Positions 6,501 to 10,633 of a stretch of DNA of 10,633 nucleotides are shown in pieces. The position numbers were made by a program, and so were the translations under genes. This DNA comes from G963674505 sp964575975 (lineage in GTDB: Bacteria; Desulfobacterota; Desulfobacteria; Desulfobacterales; SKZT01). The stretch is taken from the NCBI GenBank assembly GCA_964575975.1, contig CAZNTU010000193.1, positions 1 to 10,633 of the forward strand, read 5' to 3'. Each line of letters begins with the position of its first letter. Position 1 is the first letter of the stretch. The notes below the pieces were generated by a model that had not been told where the DNA came from, ran no database searches, and saw only the letters and a list, made by a program, of their open reading frames with translations.

Positions 6501-7865
6501 TCAGGAAGCGCCGGCAACCAACCGTTCTTCCGTTTCGCAGATGGACGACTCGCAATCGTGGCCGAGTTCGGCCGCTTTCTTGAATTCCTCCAACGCTTCC
6601 TCGTATTGTCCCATTTTCGCATACACCGTTGCCAGCCGGTTCCGGAAAGCGGCGTTTTGAGGCGCAAGATCCACGGACTGGCGGCAGAATACGAGAGCGA
6701 TTTCCATGTTTTTGCTCTGTTCCGCGTAGAGACCTCCCAGCGCGGAAAGCGAATAGGCGTCGTTTCCGTTCAACCTGACGGCTTCGGAGTAGGATTTGAT
6801 GGCGTCGTCGATCATGTCCAGCTCCCTGCGACATTCCCCCAACAACCGATGGACGGGGCCCGATTCCTTTTCCAGCTCAACAGCCTTTTCCAGGTAGTGC
6901 AAAGCAGTTATACAGTCCTTGTCCTCCAAGTAAAAACGCCCCAACTGAAGGGCGACCTCGAAACGGGTATCGTCAAGGTTGTAGGCTTTCAGAAAAAAAT
7001 CGAGGGCTTGCTCCCTTTCCTTTTTCATCATGAAGATCAAACCGGCGTTGTAGGGGGCCATGACGTCGTCGGGGTCTATCTGCATCGCCTTTTGAAATTC
7101 CTCCAAAGCCTTGTCGTGCTCGCCCTTCATGCCGTGGCAGATCCCGAGGCTGTTTCTTACGTTCACGTTTTCCGGGTCAAGAAGAATCGCCGTCTCGAAC
7201 TCCCTGGCCGCGCCATCCACGTCTCCCTTCTGGTAGAGCTTGTCCCCGCTGATGTTCAAGCTGACGGCGTCGAACTCGACCACGCTTGCCGGGCCGCAGA
7301 GGGCGGCGTGATCCAATGCTTTTCGAGCGTTTTTCAAGACGTCGCTCTTGTCGTACGAAAGGAGTGGATAGCCCGCGACGCCGATGGAAACGGTTTTGCC
7401 GGATTCGGCTTTGACGCCGTCGCGTATGTTTTCCGCCATTTTCTTCGCCTCGGCGGCATCCCGCAACTCGACCGCGCATCCTATGCAGTCGGCGTAAAGG
7501 ATTCCCCAGAATCCCGAAAAGGAATCGCAGGCGTCGGCCACAGCCTTCGCCAGTGCAAGCATGGCCTCCTGGTCGGGCGCTTCGTCTTCCTTTCCTGCGA
7601 CGGGGTCCAGGCGCGCCATCAACGCGTGGAATTTTTCCCAAACTTCGGTTCCTTCCGCGAACCGGTCCAGAAACGAACCTGCCGAGAGAATTTCCGGGAA
7701 AGCCACGCCGAGGACGCTTTCCTCCAGTCGAAAACCGCCGTCCTCCGTTGCGTAATTATCGCCGAGGGAAGCTTGCGAGACGTCTTGTTCGGAGTCGGCG
7801 TCGGACTTGTGGTACATGAATTCCTGTTTTCGCTCCGCAAACAGTTCCAGCTGGATGTGTTTCAT
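6501..7865 (-). CDS. TPR protein with an N-terminal degenerate GGDEF-like domain
   Basis: A 454-residue protein with no signal peptide or membrane segment. From about 202 to 440 it consists of TPR repeats, for example the block at 240-265 (KGEHDKALEEFQKAMQIDPDD) and the last at 405-434 (LATVYAKMGQYEEALEEFKKA). I count about seven units. Before these, residues of about 75-200 resemble the C-terminal half of a GGDEF (diguanylate cyclase) domain. TVSIGVAGYPLL (158-169), then SDVLKNARKALDHA and a VVEFD strand, follow the usual order of that fold. The signature loop is lost: GILYADCIGCAVEL (121-134) stands where RxGGDEFxxxL is expected, so catalysis is not expected. A c-di-GMP-sensing or scaffold role is possible. 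It starts on the selA stop (ATGA), with an AAGGA six bases upstream. Confidence 0.85.
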   Translation of the reverse strand: MKHIQLELFAERKQEFMYHKSDADSEQDVSQASLGDNYATEDGGFRLEESVLGVAFPEILSAGSFLDRFAEGTEVWEKFHALMARLDPVAGKEDEAPDQEAMLALAKAVADACDSFSGFWGILYADCIGCAVELRDAAEAKKMAENIRDGVKAESGKTVSIGVAGYPLLSYDKSDVLKNARKALDHAALCGPASVVEFDAVSLNISGDKLYQKGDVDGAAREFETAILLDPENVNVRNSLGICHGMKGEHDKALEEFQKAMQIDPDDVMAPYNAGLIFMMKKEREQALDFFLKAYNLDDTRFEVALQLGRFYLEDKDCITALHYLEKAVELEKESGPVHRLLGECRRELDMIDDAIKSYSEAVRLNGNDAYSLSALGGLYAEQSKNMEIALVFCRQSVDLAPQNAAFRNRLATVYAKMGQYEEALEEFKKAAELGHDCESSICETEERLVAGAS

Positions 7866-9301
7866 TCTCTTTCCTTGTCGAGCAGTTTTTTGAAGGCGTT
7901 TGCGATGGTTTCCAGCTCGTCGAGCCGGACCGTTCTCAGATCCATAATAAAAAGGTCGTCCTCGATTCTCCCGATAATGGGCGGGTCGTTGTCGCGCATG
8001 AAGCGTTCGACGGCGTTGACGGTCGTGTTCTCGACCTTGATTCCGAGGCCCTTGCTCGGAATGTTCAAAAGCGGAAGAGATCCTCCGCCCGCCTTGGATT
8101 GCAGGTCCATGGAACGAACCGTCAGGGCGGTAGAATTCAGGCTCGACAGCATTTGCGACAGACGGGCAGTCTTGTGTTCGATTTCGGACAGTGGACCTAG
8201 AATCATGCTCAGGGTGGGAATGGTTTCCACGGCCTTTTCCGGCTCCCGATAAAGCGCGAAGGTGCTCTCCAAGGCCGCCAAGGTCATTTTGTCTATTCGG
8301 AGGGCGCGGTTGAGCGGGTTTTTCTTAATCTTTTCGATCAGCGCCTTTTTCCCGACGATAATTCCCGCCTGAGGGCCGCCCAAAAGCTTGTCTCCGCTGA
8401 AAGTCACGACATCGGCGCCCGCCGCGACCGACTCCTGGACCGTGGGTTCCTTGACCAGCCCGTATTTCGAGAAATCCACGAAAGTGCCGCTGCCCAAGTC
8501 CTCCATGACCGGGATTTTATGCCTTGCGCCGATCTCGACCAGTTCCTTGAGGGAGACCGATTTGGCGAATCCCACGATGCTGTAGTTGGAGGTGTGGACT
8601 TTCAGAAGAAGTCCCGTCCTTTCGGTTATGGCGTTTTCGTAGTCCCAAGCGTGCGTGCGGTTGGTGGCGCCGACTTCCTTCAGGAGCGCGCCGCTTTTGG
8701 CCATGACGTCCGGGATGCGGAAAGATCCGCCGATTTCTACCAATTCGCCCCTGGAGACGATCGCCTCCGTCCCCTTGGCGACGGTATCCAGGCAAATGAG
8801 CACGGCGCTTGCATTGTTGTTGACCACCAGGGCGGACTCGGCCCCGCTGATTTCGCAAAGAATGTCCTCCACCGCCGTGTACCGCGACCCTCGCTTTCCT
8901 TTCTCAAGATCGAACTCCAGGTTCGAATATCCCCTGTTGATGGCGATCAGATTTTCGAGCGCAGGCGCGGACAGGATGGATCGCCCGAGGTTGGTGTGGA
9001 CCACGATTCCGGTGGCGTTGACCAGCGGAACCAAGTTGGGCGTTATCGCCTTTTTAACCTCCTTTCGGACCCTTCCAAGGACGTGCTCCCGGCCGAGGCT
9101 TTCTTCCGACACGTTGGCTTCCCTCGCCAGGATTTCGGAGCGAATTCGGTCGACCACCTTCCTGGTCGAACGGGTCAGAACGTTTTTCGGAATAAGCTCG
9201 AATTCCCTCTCGGCCCCCGCGAGTTCCAAAACCCGGTCCACTCCGGGAATCGCGCGCAAAAGTCTTTGTTGTCGTTCGGTAAGCGCCATTGACCGTCCCA
9301 T
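7862..9301 (-). CDS. selA: L-seryl-tRNA(Sec) selenium transferase
   Basis: A 479-residue PLP-dependent cytoplasmic enzyme that converts Ser-tRNA(Sec) to Sec-tRNA(Sec) with selenophosphate. The N-terminal domain (about 1-85) is followed by VPLVNATGIVVHTNLGRS (91-108), the typical SelA entry to the fold type I core. Then come YSNLEFDLEKGKRGSR (125-140), NNNASAVLICL (161-171), EDLGSGTFVD (267-276) and SGDKLLGGPQAG (302-313), where Lys305 binds PLP. The C-terminal part has RALRIDKMTLAALE and ends normally. The ATG at 9289 is an alternative start with a GGGA nearby, whereas 9301 has no clear ribosome-binding site; the true start is undecided. As first gene of the operon it shows the organism uses selenocysteine. 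selB, selC and selD are not in the window. Confidence 0.97.
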   Translation of the reverse strand: MGRSMALTERQQRLLRAIPGVDRVLELAGAEREFELIPKNVLTRSTRKVVDRIRSEILAREANVSEESLGREHVLGRVRKEVKKAITPNLVPLVNATGIVVHTNLGRSILSAPALENLIAINRGYSNLEFDLEKGKRGSRYTAVEDILCEISGAESALVVNNNASAVLICLDTVAKGTEAIVSRGELVEIGGSFRIPDVMAKSGALLKEVGATNRTHAWDYENAITERTGLLLKVHTSNYSIVGFAKSVSLKELVEIGARHKIPVMEDLGSGTFVDFSKYGLVKEPTVQESVAAGADVVTFSGDKLLGGPQAGIIVGKKALIEKIKKNPLNRALRIDKMTLAALESTFALYREPEKAVETIPTLSMILGPLSEIEHKTARLSQMLSSLNSTALTVRSMDLQSKAGGGSLPLLNIPSKGLGIKVENTTVNAVERFMRDNDPPIIGRIEDDLFIMDLRTVRLDELETIANAFKKLLDKERE

Positions 9302-9327
9302 ATTGTCGTTCGTTTTTAAAGGTTGAT

Positions 9328-9357
9328 TTCATACCATGCCGAAGATATCGATTTCAA
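9328..9357 (-). promoter_or_regulatory. Possible sigma70 promoter for the selA operon
   Basis: On the minus strand TTGAAA (9357-9352) and TATGAA (9333-9328) are separated by 18 bases and lie shortly before the selA start. The -10 box matches four of six consensus positions. It is the best pair I see in the divergent spacer, but it is weak, and transcription could instead begin elsewhere in 9302-9568. Confidence 0.3.
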
Positions 9358-9378
9358 TATAATAATTTGCGAGTTCGG

Positions 9379-9411
9379 CGCCGTCCGCGAGAAAGTTCTT
9401 TATAGACGGCG
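9379..9411. repeat. Inverted repeat in the divergent spacer
   Basis: CGCCGTC (9379-9385) and GACGGCG (9405-9411) are perfect reverse complements around a 19-base loop, which itself contains AAAG...CTTT. TGTTTTGG follows on the plus strand. It could be an operator for a dimeric regulator between selA and the kinase gene, or a leader hairpin. It is too weakly T-tailed to call a terminator. It could also be chance. Confidence 0.3.
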
Positions 9412-9558
9412 TGTTTTGGGATAAAAGTTGGTAGCTTGACTATGCCGTCGGCCGTTTCGGGTTCAGTGCGTTCTCGTTGGCGGCCGAACAGGCAATCCTT
9501 GGAATGGCAAACGGTGGACGACCATTGAAGAACGTGAAGCGTGGAATATTCGAAAATT

Positions 9559-9571
9559 GGAGTCCGGATTG
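9559..9571 (+). promoter_or_regulatory. Ribosome-binding site deciding a TTG start of the lipid kinase gene
   Basis: GGAG at 9559-9562 stands six bases before TTG at 9569. The frame has no ATG upstream of the conserved core. The earlier TTG at 9557 overlaps this GGAG and lacks its own site, so 9569 is the likely start. Confidence 0.55.
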
Positions 9572-10504
9572 GCGAAGTCGTTCAAGAAAACGGTATTCAT
9601 CGTGAATCCGGCGTCGGGAAGCGGTCGGGCGGGGGGCGAATGGTCGCGGTTGCGCGGGCTGGCGGAGAGAAAGCTGGGTAGTTTTACGGCCATGGCGACT
9701 TCCAAAGCCGGAGACGCGGCCGAATTCGCAAGGCGAGCCGCCGACGGGGGCGCCGACAGGCTGGTGTGTTTCGGCGGCGACGGTTTGTTGAACGAAGCGA
9801 TAAACGGACTCATGCGCGTTGGGCCGGACGCAGCGAAAAACACGGCTGTCGGATTCGTACCGGCCGGGACCGGCGTGGATTTCTCCAGGACCGCACCCGT
9901 GCCGCGAAACCCGAAAGACGCACTGGAGGTGGTCGCGGAGGGGTTCGCGACGACGATAGACCTCGGAAAAATAGCCTATAGGGATCACAATGGAAAAAGT
10001 TCCTTCAGATACTTTCACAACGTCGCCAGTTTCGGGGTAGGGGGCGAGATCGATCTTAAGGTGAACAAGTCCTCGAAATTGTTCGGCCCGCTCTCCTTTT
10101 GGGTCGAGACCTTTGCCGCAGTTCTCAAGTACGGCAAAAAACGGATTTTCATCAACGTGGACGACCGCCTGGAGGGTTTCGCCAAGGTGTGGAACGTGGC
10201 GATCTGCAACGGGAGAACCCACGGCGGAGGAATGAAAGTGGCCAAGGACGCCAGAATCGACGACGGTCTCTTCCACGTGACTTTCCTGGGAGATTTGACG
10301 CTCCCCCAAGTCTTCCGCGAATTCCCCCGGCTCTACACCGGAAATCTGGACGGTCCGAAAACGCATACGGTGACGGGGCGGAAAATTTGGGCGGCGTCCG
10401 ACGAAAAGGTCTTGATCGACGTGGACGGAGAATGTCCGGGCATGCTGCCCGTCTTCGCCGAAATCGTCCCCGCAGCCCTGACCCTGATCGTGGAAAGTCG
10501 GTAG
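9569..10504 (+). CDS. Diacylglycerol/lipid kinase family protein
   Basis: A 311-residue protein of the DAGK catalytic family (YegS/BmrU/DgkB-like), which phosphorylates diacylglycerol or related lipids with ATP at the membrane face. It begins KKTVFIVNPASGSGRAG (6-22), the family's first nucleotide-binding strand and loop. FGGDGLLNEAINGL (68-81) is the GGDG motif, then PAGTGVDFSRT (98-108). A middle beta-sandwich has FHNVASFGVGGEID (149-162) and AICNGRTHGGGM (211-222), and the end has DDGLFHV and DVDGECPG. Two positions differ from the usual pattern: the Thr of GGDGT is Leu72, and the Asn of GTGNDFAR is Val103. Substrate or activity may therefore differ. The TTG start at 9569 is chosen on its GGAG site. 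It is transcribed away from the selA operon. Sphingosine/sphingolipid kinase of the same fold is an alternative. Confidence 0.9.
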   Translation: MAKSFKKTVFIVNPASGSGRAGGEWSRLRGLAERKLGSFTAMATSKAGDAAEFARRAADGGADRLVCFGGDGLLNEAINGLMRVGPDAAKNTAVGFVPAGTGVDFSRTAPVPRNPKDALEVVAEGFATTIDLGKIAYRDHNGKSSFRYFHNVASFGVGGEIDLKVNKSSKLFGPLSFWVETFAAVLKYGKKRIFINVDDRLEGFAKVWNVAICNGRTHGGGMKVAKDARIDDGLFHVTFLGDLTLPQVFREFPRLYTGNLDGPKTHTVTGRKIWAASDEKVLIDVDGECPGMLPVFAEIVPAALTLIVESR

Positions 10505-10578
10505 GTGTTAGTGGTTATTCGTTATCGGTTAGTGGTTGATTGGTTATTGGTTATTAGGCTTTAGGTGTTAGGCTTTGG
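10505..10578 (+). repeat. Degenerate T/G-rich short repeat tract
   Basis: Directly after the kinase stop there are about 74 bases almost without C on the plus strand. They are built from variants of GGTTAGTG, GGTTATTC and GGTTATTG, followed by two copies of TTAGGCTTT (10555-10563 and 10569-10577). Units are imperfect, 6-9 bases. No terminator hairpin is visible. Such strand-biased tracts may come from replication slippage; their role here is unknown. Confidence 0.55.
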
Positions 10579-10579
10579 T

Positions 10580-10607
10580 TTGACATTGTAAACTTAACGG
10601 GTAACAT
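10580..10607 (+). promoter_or_regulatory. Likely sigma70 promoter reading off the right edge
   Basis: A perfect TTGACA (10580-10585) is followed, after 16 bases, by TAACAT (10602-10607), which matches the -10 consensus at four positions. Nothing downstream is visible before the window ends, so the gene it would serve is unknown. Confidence 0.4.
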
Positions 10608-10633
10608 GCCGAATTTATCGACCCGTGCGGTCG

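Larger units (their letters stand above)
2024..9301 (-). other. Eight-gene operon from selA to cobA-hemD
   Basis: Eight genes run in the same direction without a gap over 31 bases. The junctions are: selA/TPR ATGA overlap (7862-7865), TPR to gmhA 20 bases, gmhA to the DHS-like gene 31 bases, DHS-like to small gene ATGA overlap (4881-4884), small gene to zinc ribbon 3 bases, zinc ribbon to hemC 12 bases, and hemC/cobA-hemD ATGA overlap (3550-3553). I see no internal terminator. Co-transcription is inferred from the spacing. Confidence 0.8.

Noticed and set aside
5050..6660. Plus-strand open frame of 536 codons
   Set aside because: It is antisense to the DHS-like gene and gmhA, has no recognisable domain, and reflects the codon bias of the minus-strand genes.
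6481..6834. N-terminal extension of gmhA
   Set aside because: It overlaps the TPR gene and is not protein-like; GmhA length is normal from 6480.
6558..8252. Plus-strand open frame of 564 codons
   Set aside because: It is antisense to the TPR gene and selA, both of which have clear domain content.
7862..9301. Possible selenoprotein genes suggested by selA (UGA read as Sec)
   Set aside because: I looked past the TGA stops of several genes here and saw no extension with redox motifs; each continues into short or shadow sequence. This was a reading by eye, not a SECIS search.
9302..9568. selC tRNA or another RNA gene near selA
   Set aside because: I found no T-arm GGTTCGA with a matching acceptor stem in the spacer.
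9440..10366. Minus-strand open frame of 308 codons
   Set aside because: It is antisense to the lipid kinase and shows no domain.
10505..10578. CRISPR array
   Set aside because: The units are short, degenerate and contiguous, without spacers.

Overview
The window reads as chromosomal DNA of a Gram-negative bacterium. It carries two predicted outer-membrane beta-barrel genes, a gene for the LPS-core heptose pathway (gmhA), and selA, the bacterial enzyme that makes selenocysteinyl-tRNA. The mix of genes (selA, gmhA, a fused uroporphyrinogen-III methyltransferase/synthase, an FmdB-type zinc ribbon, and a conserved protein resembling deoxyhypusine synthase) would fit a Desulfobacterota or Nitrospinota-like lineage. 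That placement is inference from gene content only.

Layout. Positions 1-323 (minus) hold the N-terminal part of a secreted beta-barrel protein that runs off the left edge. 392-703 (plus) is a 5'-truncated phosphoribosyltransferase remnant. 899-1429 (minus) is a second, complete small beta-barrel protein. 1430-2023 is a gap without a confident gene; it holds a REP-like hairpin at 1925-1969. From 9301 down to 2024 lies an uninterrupted run of eight minus-strand genes: selA, a TPR protein with a degenerate GGDEF-like domain, gmhA, a deoxyhypusine-synthase-like conserved protein, a previously hidden 45-residue gene, an FmdB-family zinc ribbon, hemC and cobA-hemD. Three junctions are 4-base ATGA stop/start overlaps and the other gaps are 3 to 31 bases, so this is very probably one operon with translational coupling. 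A divergent spacer (9302-9568) separates it from a plus-strand lipid/diacylglycerol kinase gene (9569-10504). That gene is followed by a C-poor, T/G-rich degenerate repeat tract and a good sigma70-type promoter reading off the right edge.

How the genes work together. HemC polymerises four porphobilinogens, and the HemD half of the fusion cyclises the product to uroporphyrinogen III. The CobA half methylates that to precorrin-2, which leads toward siroheme or cobalamin. No hemA or hemB is present here. SelA loads selenium on Ser-tRNA(Sec); selB and selC are not in the window. GmhA starts ADP-heptose synthesis for LPS. These pathways are unrelated, so the operon looks like a housekeeping string. 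Its least explained members are the 45-residue peptide, the DHS-like protein and the GGDEF-like/TPR protein.

The two genes I consider most useful to the reader are easy to miss. One is the edge-truncated beta-barrel gene at 1-323, read in a different frame from the obvious ORF there. The other is the ATGA-coupled small gene at 4747-4884.
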